A DNA stretch of 64,000 bases, from positions 33,281,102-33,345,101 of the forward strand of contig CM034607.1 of assembly GCA_020091685.1 (NCBI GenBank), given 5' to 3'. Position 1 is the first letter of the stretch. Every line of letters starts with the position of its first letter. This DNA comes from Lutjanus erythropterus (lineage: Eukaryota; Chordata; Actinopteri; Lutjaniformes; Lutjanidae). Under the pieces are notes generated by a model. It was not told the origin of the DNA. It made no database searches and saw only the letters and a list, made by a program, of their open reading frames with translations. Positions 1-11,440 of this stretch are shown here, piece by piece. A program made the position numbers and the translations under genes.

Positions 1-116
1 CACCTTCTTCATGGATTTCAACAATCCTTGATGAATGCTTTCTTCAAAACAGGAGAAAATGGTTCTGGGTCTAACCTCAGCCGTTCAGGAAGAACCCCTT
101 TAGAACCGTTATTTCT
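1..116 (+). mobile_element. GAACC-family DNA element, right end only (locus 1)
   Basis: The segment holds GGTTCTGGG, CTCAGCCGTTCAG, AGAACCCCTTTAGAACC and ends in TTATTTCTAAG. The same words in the same order close the element at 12.2-12.3 kb (GGTTCTGG, CTCAGCCGCTCAG, AGAACCCTTTTGGAACCC, TTATTTTTAAG). The left part would lie outside the window. I infer a non-autonomous DNA transposon because the family has TCTTAGAAATAAAGG-type starts and TTATTTCTAAGA-type ends, which are inverted copies of each other. Superfamily is unknown. Confidence 0.65.
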
Positions 117-599
117 AAGCGTGTACATGTAGCCTTCTAATACTGTATAACTGAAGCAACATGGATTGAAATGTGAAGCTGATGTGTGACTGTGAAACTC
201 AGTTCAGATTTTAGTAGTACTACAGCAGTGCTATAAACTGTGAAAATAGTGAGATTACAATAACGATCACAGCTTCATGTCACTCCACCAGCCGCCATCC
301 GAGGTTTACGGAGTGTTTGACATATTATAATGGCAGCTTGAACACCACAGCGCGTGGAAACATTTCTTTTCATTCAGAAAGACTTCCAGCTGGCAGAGCT
401 GCCAGTAGAAATGTAATTTTCCAAACCTCCCAATCTCAGATGTGCTATCAGCCAGCGATAAGCTGGAAAGCTGTTTTCTAGGATCCCCATTCAGGAATTG
501 AAGTTCTGGCTCCCGATTAATCACTTTCTGTTCCCTTTCAGATGGCCTGTGATAAAAAAAAGCAAACATTCAATTCTCAGTCGTGAAAAACCCTGGAGT
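117..599. other. Unassigned non-coding DNA
   Basis: Mixed-composition DNA without a recognisable repeat or exon. The open frame on the minus strand here has no recognisable content. Confidence 0.5.
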
Positions 600-1060
600 T
601 TGTGATTTAAATATGAATAAAACCTGCCACATGGGCAGACGGGCTGAGGAGGAGGATGACGAGTTGGAGATGTGACTGAAGATGTGGACGGACAGACAGG
701 GAGACAGACAGACAGGCAGGCAGAGGGAGAGACGGGGAGACATTAACGGGGCGAAGGGAAGACTGGCAGAGCGACACCCAGACGATGGAGCAGCGGGAGG
801 GAGGCAGACAGTTTGACAGACTCAGAGAGACGGACGGACAGGCCTGCAGACAGACAGCTGCGAAGGTCGACAGGTTCGCGTACAGTGAGACCACGTTACC
901 CCGGCAACGGACAACCGATCAGTCATTCACAGACTGCAGAGTTCAGTTCAGTCAATCTTTATTGTCCCCAGGGGATAATTAGGAAGGGCAAACAGGCAGA
1001 CACATGGGCAGAGAGGACAGACAGGAAGGCAGGGACAGACAGACTGACGGAGACACACTC
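600..1060. repeat. GACA/GGCA-rich low-complexity tract
   Basis: Degenerate tetranucleotide DNA built from GACA, GGCA and GAGA words, densest at 680-760 and 810-870 and returning at 990-1050. The open frames across it (such as 813-1148) are Arg/Asp/Thr-rich by-products of the repeat. At 950-975 an ATCTTTATTGTCCCC word interrupts it. That word resembles the end of a common fish LINE, but it is too short to call. Confidence 0.75.
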
Positions 1061-1435
1061 AATGGCTCAACGCACTGCTGGACGCGCGACACACAGTCCT
1101 CCTGCTGTAACCATGCGCGCTGCCGTTGTCATAACAACTGAAACTTAAATCCCACTTTAACATTATTACGAGAGAGAAATTTGGAGAGGGAATTTGTTTT
1201 TGGTTGTTTAATTTCACACGTTCAGCCTTGTGTAAACTGTTTCTGCGTGCATGTAAAGTGGGATAATCTTAAAATGAATCGGAGTTCTCGGGGCAGCCGA
1301 AGCATCAAACAGTCAGATCATATCTGAGACTGAACCCCAGTCAAACAAACTGGTTGACAAACTGCTGCCAGGGAGAGAAAAAGGAGCTGGATATAACCGT
1401 GCTCGCAGTGTGCCTCTAGGGATGGTGATGTCAGT
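1061..1435. other. Unassigned non-coding DNA
   Basis: No repeat family, RNA gene or exon recognised. Confidence 0.5.
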
Positions 1436-1590
1436 CTATCAGTCCTCCACCGTTGGTCCACCAGAATATCTCGACAACTACCAGATGGATTGCCATGAAA
1501 TGTTGTGTAGACATTCCTGGTGCCCAGGGGATGAATCTGTCTGACTTTGATGATCCTCTGACTTTCAGCCCTCTATGGCATTATGAAGTC
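1436..1590 (+). repeat. Fish interspersed repeat ('GATGGATTGCCATGAAAT' family)
   Basis: Contains AATATCTCGACAACTACC, GATGGATTGCCATGAAAT, GTAGACATTC, GGATGAATC and GATCCTCTGACTTTC in the order I recall for a high-copy teleost repeat. The class of this family (SINE or DNA element) is not visible here. Only one diverged unit is present. Confidence 0.6.
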
Positions 1591-2234
1591 ATGTTTTTTT
1601 TTCTCATAAATTAGACAGAGGATGCTGTGATGCATCTGACAAAAAAAAAATTGTCACTCTAAGAAGAAGGGAACCACTGGAACTGAGCAGCAGAAGAAGA
1701 AGATGGTGTTATCGAGCATGACAAACATCAGAACTGGAAGTCGATATTCTGCTTAAAAATGTTTCACAAAAACTGTGTTTTTTTTGTCTGAAAAGTGGAT
1801 TTTTTGATGCAACCAACCAACATTCAAGTTCTTATAAAAGAAAATGAATGAATGAAGCCGGAACACAACGTTTTTTTGTGTCTGAAACTAGAAGACTTTC
1901 TCTCTTTTTTTTCATAAATATTCCATGTTAACATATTCATAGAAATGAATATTCTGTGGGTGTTGAAAAATCAGTGACTTTTGCCAAAAATGCTGGTGTT
2001 GGCTGGTAACTTTACTAAAAAACTCTGGAGGGAAGAGAAATAAAAAAAAAAAAAAAAAAATTTTTAGGGTACAGTTGTAGGATGTGTTACCTCAACATCT
2101 TGTCCTGGCTGCATGCAAGCATCAGACTACCGTGTCACACAGTATCTCACACACACACACACTGAATCCATTTGAATATGCAGTTCTGTGACAGAGGATG
2201 ATCAAATGCACTAAATTAGTATCTTATTACAAAA
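1591..2234. other. AT-rich non-coding DNA with homopolymers
   Basis: Several poly-T and poly-A runs occur, the longest an A19 run at 2042-2060 directly followed by T5. A short (AC)n lies at 2148-2162. Nothing else was recognised. Confidence 0.6.
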
Positions 2235-2370
2235 CTGCCAGAGGTAGCAAAAGTACACATATTCTTTATTCAAGTAGAAGTACAGAAACTTTCTTACTCG
2301 AGTAAATGTGCAAAAGTACAGGCCCTGACATGTAGTCAAAGAAAAGAAAGTAGCCCTCTGAAGGACATTT
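2235..2370 (+). mobile_element. hAT-like MITE fragment ('AAGTAAAAGTAC' family)
   Basis: AGAGGTAGCAAAAGTACAC, TATTCAAGTAGAAGTACAG and CTCGAGTAAATGTGCAAAAG resemble the reiterated AGTA-word ends of a very common teleost non-autonomous hAT family. Related pieces lie at 18.56 kb and 54.02 kb. Both element ends are eroded, so no target duplication can be shown. Confidence 0.5.
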
Positions 2371-3004
2371 TTACCAGCTAACTCTGTGTGAAGTTAACTG
2401 AACCTCACTTTTTCTCCACGGTTGAGTCTTCCTTTCTTATCCGTTTCGTCTTGTTATGTCTTTTACATTGTTTTCGTCTTGTTGCGTCTGTCACTTGTGA
2501 TATGGACTGATGGATACACCAAGGAACTATCTTGTCTTCTTCTCTTCATTTTATTGTCCCATCTATTCAGGTTTTAATTGGTCGTGATGTTGGGAAGGCA
2601 GCACACAATGACACAAAATAGATATAATCAATAATTCCCCTCAAATGCATTAAGAGAAAGAAAGATAGATTTCAGTTTTGGGTGAACTATTTCTTCTTAA
2701 TATTATTCCTTTAAAAAACAAAATAACTTTACTGCACCCATAAATTTTTGGCTGTGACCCACAACAACAAGCCCACGAGGATCAACAGACTTACAGTCTA
2801 ATATGTTGACGATAGATGTAGCTGCTGTGAGGTCAGCAGGTTAATGTGGGATCTGATAGACGGGACAAGTCGATGACATCGACAGGAGCAATGAACAACC
2901 GCCTGTAAATACATCAGCTGACCTTTGACCCTGCCTGCCCGCGGGTGTCTGTGACATCCTAATGCAGCATGGAAATGTAATCCCTCTCATTAGCATGCTG
3001 ATGC

Positions 3005-3006
<2 letters not shown>
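2371..3006. other. Unassigned non-coding DNA
   Basis: No recognisable feature. The minus-strand open frames across 2841-3419 exist because they read through the two CA arrays downstream. Confidence 0.5.

Positions 3007-3059
<53 letters not shown>
3007..3059. repeat. (AC)n microsatellite, about 26 units
   Basis: Uninterrupted AC dinucleotides. The long minus-strand open frames here are the (CV)n translation of this array. Confidence 0.97.
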
Positions 3060-3061
<2 letters not shown>

Positions 3062-3176
3062 GTTGGGTATAAGTAAAAATGTGAAGTGACACAAACACAC
3101 AGGAATACTTCCACACTAACATTTGGAGGAAGTGCACACAGATGGTGCACTGAATCACACACAAGCAGAGACTTAC

Positions 3177-3179
<3 letters not shown>

Positions 3180-3207
<28 letters not shown>
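3180..3207. repeat. (CA)n microsatellite, 14 units
   Basis: Uninterrupted CA run, 120 bp from the larger (AC)n at 3007-3059. Confidence 0.95.
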
Positions 3208-3211
<4 letters not shown>

Positions 3212-3681
3212 GAGTTTCCCACTTGATTAGCATGAGCACCTGTCCGCCTACAGCAGCACACGCTCCGGCGTCCATGTTTACTGCTGCCATACGGACGATA
3301 CACAGAGCTATTATAGCAGCCCACTGACGAGCGACAAGGTAATTTCCTCCTCCCTCAGGCCTCCTATGAAGGGAAAAATAAACAATGCATGGATGCCTCT
3401 GGGAGCTCGATCTGCACAATAGACCGGAAATATTGTCTCATTCCATTCGCTGCTTGTTTTTAACATGCAATTGAGTTTGAATGGTTCCCCCTCTCAAACG
3501 CTCCACTTGTTCTGCGTGAAAATGGGAAAACAAAAAAAATAAAAAATCTTTTCAATTTTGATCCAATCACTTACTTTGACAGTAGGTTATCATTCAGAGA
3601 GACTACTTTTGTAGCCATTCTGGGGATAAAACAAGTTGTACACCAACTCCTGCCTGCTCTGGACACAGAGATACTATAATA
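3208..3681. other. Unassigned non-coding DNA
   Basis: No recognisable feature apart from an A-rich stretch around 3530-3545. Confidence 0.5.
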
Positions 3682-3878
3682 TAGTGTTTCTCAACCCTGG
3701 TCCTCAAGTACTCCTGTCCTGCATGTTTTAGATGTTTCCCTGCTCCAACACACCTGATTCAAATGATCAGGTTGTTGTCAGGCTTCTGCAGAGGCTTGAT
3801 GACGAGCTGATCATTTGAATCAGGTGTGTTAGAGCAGGGAAACATCTACAACCTGCAGGGGAAGGGTACCTGAGGACA
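3682..3878. mobile_element. hAT-type palindromic MITE, right end eroded
   Basis: The element starts with AGTGTTTCTCAACCCTGGTC and has two inverted arms: GATGTTTCCCTGCTC, AACACACCTGATTCAAATGA on the left; TCATTTGAATCAGGTGTGTT, AGAGCAGGGAAACATCT on the right. A CTTCTGCAGAGGCTTGATGA centre joins them. Arms, centre and terminus match a high-copy teleost hAT MITE that I recall. The right terminal repeat has degraded to GGGTACCTGAGGACA and lacks the final CAGTG-like end. It has no coding capacity and was mobilised in trans. Confidence 0.85.
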
Positions 3879-3974
3879 CAACACACAGAGAAACAAAACA
3901 TACAGAGAAAAGGGGAATGTGTGCACAATCCCATATGTATATTGCTGTTAATAATGTTATGACAAATCAGAATT

Positions 3975-4152
3975 CAAAACTCGCTCAAATCCTTACGCTT
4001 ACCCATTTTTCTTGCTTCTAACACATAAACTTTGAGGACAAAATGTTCACTTGCTGCCTAATATATCCCACTAACAGATGCCATGATGAAGAGATAATCA
4101 GTGTTATTCACTTCACCTGTCAGTGGTCATAATGTTATGCCTGATCGGTGTA
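3975..4152 (-). mobile_element. Tc1-like transposon, 5' end with transposase start only
   Basis: Read on the minus strand, the segment starts with the terminal repeat TACACCGATCAGGCATAACA at a TA dinucleotide (4152). It runs through CACTGACAGGTGAAGTGAAT and AACACTGATTATCTCTTCATC and reaches an ATG at 4006. The ten codons that follow encode MGKRKDLSEF, the N-terminus of a Tc1-family transposase common in fish. Homology stops near 3975, so only about 180 bp of a roughly 1.2-1.6 kb element remain. The paired-type DNA-binding domain, the DDE catalytic core and the other terminal repeat are all missing. It lies about 100 bp from a hAT MITE. Confidence 0.9.
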
Positions 4153-4689
4153 AGTTTACAGTTTAGATAATATATGAGCATGTTTTTGTCTTATATACAG
4201 GCTGTGTTTTTTTGGAGATCATGTATTTTTCTGGTGTTTGTTTCCTTCTTTGCAATGAAACTCCATTCCATTGAAGTGGCTCCACCACCATGTAAACAAC
4301 TTAGAAGAGAGTACAGCGGGGATTATTTCTCTCACAAAACAATCTGCCCTTTTCCACTATGTTGTTGTCACAAAAACAGACAAGGATTGTTTTGAGCACA
4401 AAGCTTCAATAAAAATAGATCCAATAGCAGCTTGTGAGTTGTAACATGACAATCCATCCTACTATTATAACCCAGTATTTCCCTTGAATTTATATAATTT
4501 TGAGTTAGATATTTCCAAGAGCCTACGGATTCACGCAAACCTGACAGGCAGATATGTCTAGGCTTTTTATAGTGGAGCCTCAGTCGTATCACATTCTTCT
4601 TTTCGTCCCATGAGGGCAAATAATGAAGGTGCCATATTGCTACCTCAGTTGGAAACAGATTTATGCTCCCAATAAAGCGACACTCCATG
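4153..4689. other. Unassigned non-coding DNA
   Basis: No recognisable feature. Two opposed open frames (4174-4395 plus and 4368-4688 minus) have no recognisable protein content. Confidence 0.5.
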
Positions 4690-4960
4690 ATTCTTGAAAT
4701 TCAGGAGGGTGTCAACATGTCCGTCCTTGGCCGGCCAAACTCCCCCACCGAGCGGCTCTGCGCGGACCGTGTGCCGAGGCCGCCGTTTGCCACGCCTGGT
4801 CGCTTCGCTCTTGTCAGGCGCCACTGCCTCCTGGCCATTCTCACTCGTTAATCATGATTAACATTCTGCTGGAAGCCATTCATTACCGGCTACCTCCCAA
4901 ACACCTGTGGTTCTGGACCCCCGACACATCTCCATCAATTCCCCCCTGGCTAACAGGGAA
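4690..4960. other. GC-rich block in AT-rich surroundings
   Basis: The stretch 4720-4840 is strongly GC-rich with several CpG, unlike its flanks, and is followed by a perfect palindrome with TAAT cores. Such islands in fish non-coding DNA can be conserved cis-regulatory elements, but conservation cannot be judged from one sequence. Confidence 0.35.
4848..4861. promoter_or_regulatory. 14-bp perfect palindrome TTAATCATGATTAA
   Basis: Self-complementary TTAATCATGATTAA contains two inverted TAAT cores, which homeodomain dimers are known to bind. The site is seen directly. Binding and function are inference. Confidence 0.25.
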
Positions 4961-5013
4961 GAGGAGGAGAGGAGGAAGGAGCAGAGAGCAAGGAAAAAAA
5001 GAGAGGAGGAGAA
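4957..5013. repeat. Purine-rich GGA/GAA tract
   Basis: Nearly uninterrupted purines on the plus strand, mostly GAGGA and AGGAG words. Confidence 0.8.
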
Positions 5014-6340
5014 GTAATCACACATCTGTTTAAGTCGTTGGATGAGGCAGAGAAACTTAAGCCTTTTAGAAGGATATATTAAACTGACAAAAGCTCTGTT
5101 TTTTTGCACCGATGTGTTCATTTATTTATTTTTTTTTACCGTTTTTTGAAATTCTTGCCACACTTGTACAATTTAACCTTTTTTTTTACTCACAGATGTT
5201 GTCAGATTTCAGCGTGTTCCCAGAACTGTTTCCTTGTCAGAGTGAAAAAGCCTCTGAACACATCTGTCACGGGAAAACAAAACAAAAGAACATCTGGAAG
5301 CAAAATAAAACTCATTATTGTTTTACAGAATGTTGTGTAGCTGTGGTTGTAAGCTTGGATATCTGAGCTAAAAAAAAAAACTTAAATAAATTACTTCCTA
5401 ATAAAAAGAGTTATGACTACTGATAAAAGTTTTCTATCAATTTCCTCTTAAATTTAAGACTAAATCCTGGTAAAGATAAAAGTTACTCACAAAGCATCTT
5501 GACCCTGAAGGGAGCTCCTAAAGTGAAAAACTGTTCAGAGCAGGGAGGAAAACTTTTTACAGGCTCAAGAGTTTCTTAAAGACAAAGAGGAAGGAGAAAT
5601 ATCCTCCAAACGCTCAATAACAATGAGATAATTAGATTGTGCAAAGATAATATTTGCGGTTGGTCTCATTGGAGTTGCACTCACATAATAATGAATAATA
5701 ATATAATATATAATGGATGTCCAGACCTCGCAGGTTCACATAGTGGGCATCCCCTGATGGATATCAAATATATTAAATATTAAAAGTACCAACATAATAA
5801 ATAAACTTAAGCAAATAAATAAAACAACTATCAGCATATGAACAGGCTTCTGCTCAAGTCTATGTTTTTAAACATTTTGAGAACTACTTTTTAAGTATGG
5901 GAGTTATTATATTACATTATTTATATTGCATTTTATTCAATTGTATGATGTCTTAATAGGGATCAAAGTATTGATTTCACTGCCCATTCTATGCCCATTA
6001 TCAGTAAAGGTGCAATTTTTCCTCTTTTTTTCTTTTCTCTTTTGGATCAACCAATCACATTCTGTAAAAGCATGAGTCACACCAAGCAACAGGGTCAACA
6101 GCACCTCCTCACTAAGATAAAAATTTCTGTTCCCTCTTTGCTCAGTTGCTCTGAGACGTTTTTAGACTGTATTTGCACCAAATAAAGCAATGCCAGTCCT
6201 CCTAGTCTTTTGAATAGTGATGGTGTATTTAGGCTGGGGCGGTTTGGAGAGCAGGGGATGCTGGGAAAAGATGCAAATGAACTAAGTTTAAACAGAATCG
6301 TTTTCACACTGCGGTGGCCAACCATGTAGGCCAGTGATCA
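5014..6340. other. AT-rich unassigned DNA
   Basis: AT-rich DNA with short poly-T runs (5129-5138, 5181-5189) and an AT-word cluster around 5690-5710. Overlapping short open frames show no recognisable protein. No repeat family was recognised. Confidence 0.5.
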
Positions 6341-6500
6341 GCAGTGTTGGCCAAGCTACTCAAGAAGTTTGATACTTTAAAAAAATATATGACTTTACTT
6401 ATTTCTTGGCATCAAAAGTAATTCGTTAGATCACTCATTATATTACTATATTACTTTTGTACCTTGTTGGCAGCATTGTTACTCTCTGAAGTTGAACTGC
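6341..6500 (+). repeat. 'AGTGTTGG...AAGTAAT' interspersed repeat, diverged
   Basis: Starts CAGTGTTGGCCAAGCTACTC and continues with AAAAGTAATTCGTTAG and TATTACTATATTACTTTTG. This resembles a widespread fish repeat that begins AGTGTTGGG(C/A)AAGTTACTC and consists of reiterated AGTAA words. It is strongly decayed. Confidence 0.5.
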
Positions 6501-7208
6501 TGATCCAGAGAACTGTTAAAAACCAGAAAGCTTTTATTCTTGTCCAGATGTCAGCTGTGGTTGAAACAAATGTCTGCCTTATACACGGACTGCAGTTACA
6601 ACCGTGGACACTGCAGTTAATGTTAATTAAAAATTAACATTCTGATTAATAGCGGATGGATCGTCGGTGGGAGAGAGAGTGCATCTCCTCAGAGAGAGAG
6701 AGAGAGGCTGTGTGCACCTTTATACAAGACAAGACCGCAGCAAAACGTCTTTGATTATTTGATTGTGTGTCTTCCTTCTTCTTCTCCATCTTCCCTCTGT
6801 GTTTCCTCTGTCTTATCAAGTTTATAACTACAGTTTTTATTTCTGCTGCTGGAAAGAAAAGGAGCCTTGCTCTCAGTGAACTCTCCCTGAATAAATAAAG
6901 GCGAAAGAAATTCTGACACAGATACAGGAAGCGTTGAGTTTATAATGTAAACATAAGCAGATCAAAATAAGGCTTCCTACTTCTTCCACATTACTGTACT
7001 GAAAAACTACAGCAAGGATGAATGACATGACAGCATCAGGACACATTTATATCACCAGTATACAGAGTTATATCAGTCAAGTGAAAATTATGGGGCCAAT
7101 AATGATCAGGGACCACTCGATCCAGACATGTAGACTTCCCTGATGTCTATACTTGTGCTACAATCAGCATGTAGTGACACTCCTACACAACACGTCAACT
7201 CCTAATCT
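6501..7208. other. Unassigned non-coding DNA
   Basis: Contains short (GA)n runs at 6672-6680 and 6691-6704 and a (CTT)n-like patch at 6772-6786. Nothing else was recognised. Confidence 0.5.
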
Positions 7209-7330
7209 GCCAAGCCGAGTCAAATTTTATTTATATAGCTCAGTATCACAAATCAGAATTTGCCTCAGGACGCTTTACAATTTGTACAGTGTGTGACACC
7301 CCCTAGAGACCTGGATGCGGACAGGCCACA
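7209..7330 (+). repeat. Fish 'TTTATTTATATAG...CTTTACAAT' repeat
   Basis: TTTTATTTATATAGCTCAGT, ATCACAAATCAGAATTTGCC, TCAGGACGCTTTACAATTTG and GACACCCCCT follow the order of a common teleost short interspersed repeat that I recall. Confidence 0.6.
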
Positions 7331-7602
7331 AAATAACACTAACTACAACATTTTGCCGACAAAATTTCTGATGTAATAAATTATAAAAATTACAGCAAGA
7401 CGTTAAACCACTTGTGGTGCAACTATAGAGAAGAGATGACCTCTCACTATGCGCACAAATTGCACCTCTTCACTCTTGCATATGAAAAAAAAATGCTGCA
7501 CATTCACATCAGTTTAATTGGCTGGTGTGTTTGAAGTGTTTTGCTCATCAGAAAACACACCGTTTGACACCTTCTCACAGAATGATTGGTTGCAACAAAA
7601 CT

Positions 7603-7603
7603 C

Positions 7604-7658
<55 letters not shown>
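7603..7658. repeat. (GT)n(AT)n compound microsatellite
   Basis: A short (TG)4-5 is followed by about 22 AT units and then ATACATACATG. The Tyr/Ile-repeat open frames on both strands here are its translation. Confidence 0.95.
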
Positions 7659-7659
<1 letters not shown>

Positions 7660-7662
7660 CAT

Positions 7663-9376
7663 GAGTCAGGATTTTTAAAATATGGTAAACAGCATTTACA
7701 AGAAGTTGCATTTTATCTGACTTAATTTAGTGTGTTGGAAAAATAGTATATATTGTGGCTACAGCTGAATACTGAGATGGTACCAAACAAAAAGACAAGC
7801 TGAGGCATTTTATTAAAGTTTACAGACGCTAATATGTCCATCCGTCCCTCCATCTTTAATCCATTTTTAATGCTTCATGTCTGGGATGCAGTCACAGTGG
7901 AAGCGGGGCAAGCAGAGCAGCAGGCGCCCTTTTCCCCCTGCAGCCTCCACCTAATACATTATACAACATATACAATAAACACAGCACCACAAACTGACAG
8001 CACAGATATATTCTGAGTTGAGCGGGATTGTGCAGAGGTTCGCACTTCTCGGATGAAAGGAAAAGAAGAACAAGAATCCTCCAACAAGTTCCTGACAATA
8101 AAACGTCACTCTTTTGTTCTTTTTTTAAAACAAGTTCAACGCACTCGCTTGCCTCGTGGCGTTCACGGGAGGATAAAATCTCTCATTTGCGGTGCATCCC
8201 AGAGCCCATTATTGCCTCTTCTGGGCAGGGGTAAACCAAATGAGACACGTTCCCGTGCATACCCCCGTTTAATCTCAGGAAGAGAAATGGGGAGAAAGTG
8301 CTGATGTGTAGAACTAAATGAATCCTATACATAACAGCTCTCCGGCCTCTGAAGGATCTCTTGTTCTGTGCCAGGAATAATAAGTTCTATTTACGATGTG
8401 TTCAAGGAAAAGAGCTTTCACAGCCTCTTAACCCCTGCAACAAGACTTCTACAACTCCTGCAAATAAACCTCCTCTCTCTCATTAAGGTAACAGGGAACT
8501 GGAGAGAGCCAAACACAAAAGTTGGTCAGGAAAGGGTAAGAGTTACAGCGGGGTGTTGTTTCACTTTAAATTACTACAGTTACGTGATCGAGAACCTTGT
8601 TTGTAGCTTGGCCGGCTTAAAATACCAATCTAATAGCTGCTCTGGAACTTCTGTAGGTCCAGAGCTTCAGAATTGAGACTTGAGAGTCAGTTCCACAAAA
8701 TATTTATGGTCTGCAGCGTTGGGTCAGTCTTAAATAAAGTTAGCCAGACCACCCCCATAGTCGACTGGAAATTTACCGGTGTTTCCTCTGTTCTTTTATG
8801 ATTGTAATGTTATTATATATTATTGTAATATAGGAGTTTCCACGATAACGCAGAACTAAGAAATACTAATTTCCATGGTAACAATGGAGGAAAACACGGC
8901 TAATAATTGGTTGTTTGTTAACAATGTTGTGGAATGGGTAATTCAGGGAAAGAGTTTATAGAGATCACAGTAACCTGTTGCAAAAACAGGCCACAGCATT
9001 GAGGACATGGTGATGGACATCTTTTTCATTTGTCCAGGGAGAATGTCCTGAGTCAGATGAGCAGAGTTAAAACTGTAGTTTTCCAAACTACCAGCTACTT
9101 CACCACAAAAAGCTGTTAAATGTCATTTTAATTAATCTTAAAAAGTTGAGATTGACAAACTAAAACCACAGGAAAGTACAGGAAATGATCACAATCTGAG
9201 TCTGGGATCTATTGGTACACGGATGTCAAAGGGCGTCACAGGTCTACCCAAACCCAAGGACCCAAGACCTGATACAGGACCTGGAGAGATTGGGATCCAT
9301 GTTTTATATGGTCATTCAGATTTGGGTTAGTTCCTGTTCTTTTTCCACTGGTCCCAGGTGGATCTGCAAAGTGCTG
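7663..9376. other. Unassigned DNA with one conserved-looking patch
   Basis: No repeat family was recognised. The stretch 8150-8300 is more complex and GC-richer than its surroundings and could be a conserved non-coding element, but this is only an impression from composition. At 8765-8910 weakly inverted words occur (GGTGTTTCCTC and GAGGAAAACACGG), possibly an eroded DNA element. At 9235-9280 repeated ACCCAA/GGACC words appear. Confidence 0.4.
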
Positions 9377-9445
9377 TAATAATAATAACTTCATTTATAT
9401 AGCACCTTTAAATATAGTTACAAAGTGCTTTGACAGACAAAGTAG
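9377..9445 (+). repeat. LINE/SINE tail-like 'TTTATATAGCACCTTT...AAAGTGCTTT'
   Basis: ACTTCATTTATATAGCACCT then TTACAAAGTGCTTTGACAGA is the reverse-complement of the 3' tail seen in the LINE end at 19.73-19.80 kb. It is probably a tail fragment of the same broad LINE group, here in opposite orientation. Confidence 0.55.
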
Positions 9446-10295
9446 AAGAGCTGGATACTCAGGAGACGATATAACAACAGAAGAGACCTGGCCGTGATCA
9501 GACAAGCTAATCATGATGGAAGTCCTGCAGGAATAAACAAGCAATTATTATTATAGTTCAGAGGGTAAACAGTCAAAAGTTATCTTTGTTATGCCAGATA
9601 CATCAAAACTGCACAGCTGTCTCTAAACGAGTCGCATTTGTCATCCGTCATCATGACAGCAAGTGGACTCTCAAGGTGAAATGAGAGGATTAGCCATGCT
9701 GTTTCACTCAGCAGGGGAGGAACAACAGAAAACCTGGATGTATTTTACAAACTTTCTTGGCTTAGAGGATGAGTTGAATGTGTCACAGCCAGGCATAAAG
9801 AGGGAAGGCAACTAACTTTACTTAGGTAAGACAAAAAGTTTTGTTTTATTAGCTTGTAAATTGTTAGTAGCATTCAGCTGTGAAGTCGGTGCCAATCGGG
9901 TGTTTCCTGTTTGGGTGGTGTTTGACATTTCTTGGCCAGGTCAAGGTCCCACTTTTTTAATAATAGACAAGTCCACTTCGGGTTCAGGTCCAGCATGTCT
10001 CAGTTCTACATGGGCCCGACTTCCAGCTTTCAAGTAATAGACAGGCCTGGATCAGTCCCAAGTAATACATTTCTGGGTCTTTTTTGGGTTTGGGCACGAT
10101 TTTTTGGATCCAGGAACAGAGGTAAAACTTAACTGATGCTGAGCAGAGTGTAGGTGTGTTTGATTTAGGGACTTGGGCAGACCAGTCCCTATTTTGGCAG
10201 CCAGTGGATGATGTTTTAAGGAAAGGATAGAGAGCAGTTGCTGAGTGTGTTATTGCAGACATCTTGGTTGCAAACCATGAGCTGGGGCACTGTGA
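9446..10295. other. Unassigned DNA, possible old repeat at 9880-10110
   Basis: At 9890-10110 the sequence is rich in GGGTTT, GGTCC and AAGTAATAGACAG words that partly recur, with inverted ACCCAA/GGACC words at 9235-9280. This suggests an old, unrecognised DNA element. Open frames on both strands here show no known protein. Confidence 0.35.
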
Positions 10296-10376
10296 CATAT
10301 TGTAAATTGTAGTACATGTACTAGTAAACTGGTAAATGAACTATGTGTAGTTAACTACACCCCAACACTGCAGAGG
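10296..10376 (-). repeat. 'AGTGTTGGGGTGTAGTTAACTA' repeat end
   Basis: On the minus strand it reads CAGTGTTGGGGTGTAGTTAA followed by CTACA/GTA words. This matches the terminus of a widespread teleost repeat that I recall, made of reiterated TAGTTAACTACA words. Only about 80 bp remain. Confidence 0.55.
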
Positions 10377-11387
10377 AGTTAGCAGAGATACTGAGCCCTG
10401 CCACATTAAGAAGCCACAGCAGCTCAGCTCAGCTACAAGTCTGTCTCTATGCTGCTGCAAGTTTTTTTTTGTATTACACTCTTAAATGTCAAGTCAAATG
10501 TCCTTGCAACTGTTAAACTCTTCCAGGGGACATTTTCTGCTGGAGTGAACAGACCTGAGTGCTGTGACACGGTTGCTCAGTCAGCCTAGTCTTTCAGAGT
10601 CCACGTACAAATTAGCAAATTAGTTCTGCAAAAGATAGTGAAGAACAACAACAAGATCAACAACAGATTTTTGACTTCTGTCTGAAGGCTGATGGTTGGA
10701 CCTAGACTATTAGTAATATACAAGGGTATCTATGTGAAACACCTGACTTGACCCGAAACTGGAAAGTAACACGTTTAAAATTCAAGGTTTAGGAAATTTA
10801 ACAATAAAAATAAGTTAAAAAAAAACAAAACTACAGAGCGGCTGTCAGATCTGCCATACTCATATGTACTAATTTCACAGTTTTGAAAGGAAAATGTTCA
10901 AATGTTGTATCGAGTGACATAAAACACTTTTTGCTTTTGCAGACTTTTGCATACGACTCTAGACTTGATTTAATCTTGTGTTGAATTACTTGAAATTTGC
11001 CCTCAAAAGATTGAAATAAATAACACTATGAGTAGGTCTCATTTGGACTTTTTTTCAGCCCTCAGCGCGCTTTGCAAGGCAAGAGGCAAGAGGTCTGACT
11101 ATGCAAGACTAAATACATAACATCCAGGTGCAGATCCTCCTTCTACACCTCCACCTCCCGTCTCCTGCTTTGCCAAACTTTAATTGATATAATCAATAAA
11201 GCCACATTTTCAAAAGAAGGGGGAAAGTACAGTTGCAAATTAAAGAAACATCTTGTGAAGAAGTAATTTATCACCGTGCCATATGCCAGAATAATAAAAC
11301 TGCTTTCTCAGTTTCTTTTTTGACCTGACTTGAATACTTTTTAGCCCCAGAAGCAGAAACGTCTTTGGAAATATCCACTGATGCAAG
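10377..11387. other. Unassigned non-coding DNA
   Basis: No recognisable feature. No open frame longer than 60 codons is present. Confidence 0.5.
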
Positions 11388-11440
11388 GCAACTTTATTTG
11401 AATAGCACATTTAATTACAAAGCAAGGTGAAGAATATTTA
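11388..11440 (+). repeat. LINE/SINE tail-like 'ACTTTATTTGAATAGCACATTT'
   Basis: GCAACTTTATTTGAATAGCA then CATTTAATTACAAAGCAAGG resembles the reverse-complement 3' tail of fish LINEs (compare 9377-9445). Confidence 0.45.

Noticed and set aside
2841-3419. 192-codon minus-strand open frame
   Set aside because: Reads through two CA arrays as (CV)n; no domain and no plausible exon structure.
5181-5189. Poly-T runs as Pol III terminators for tRNA or small RNA genes
   Set aside because: No A-box/B-box pair or cloverleaf was found upstream of any T-run inspected.
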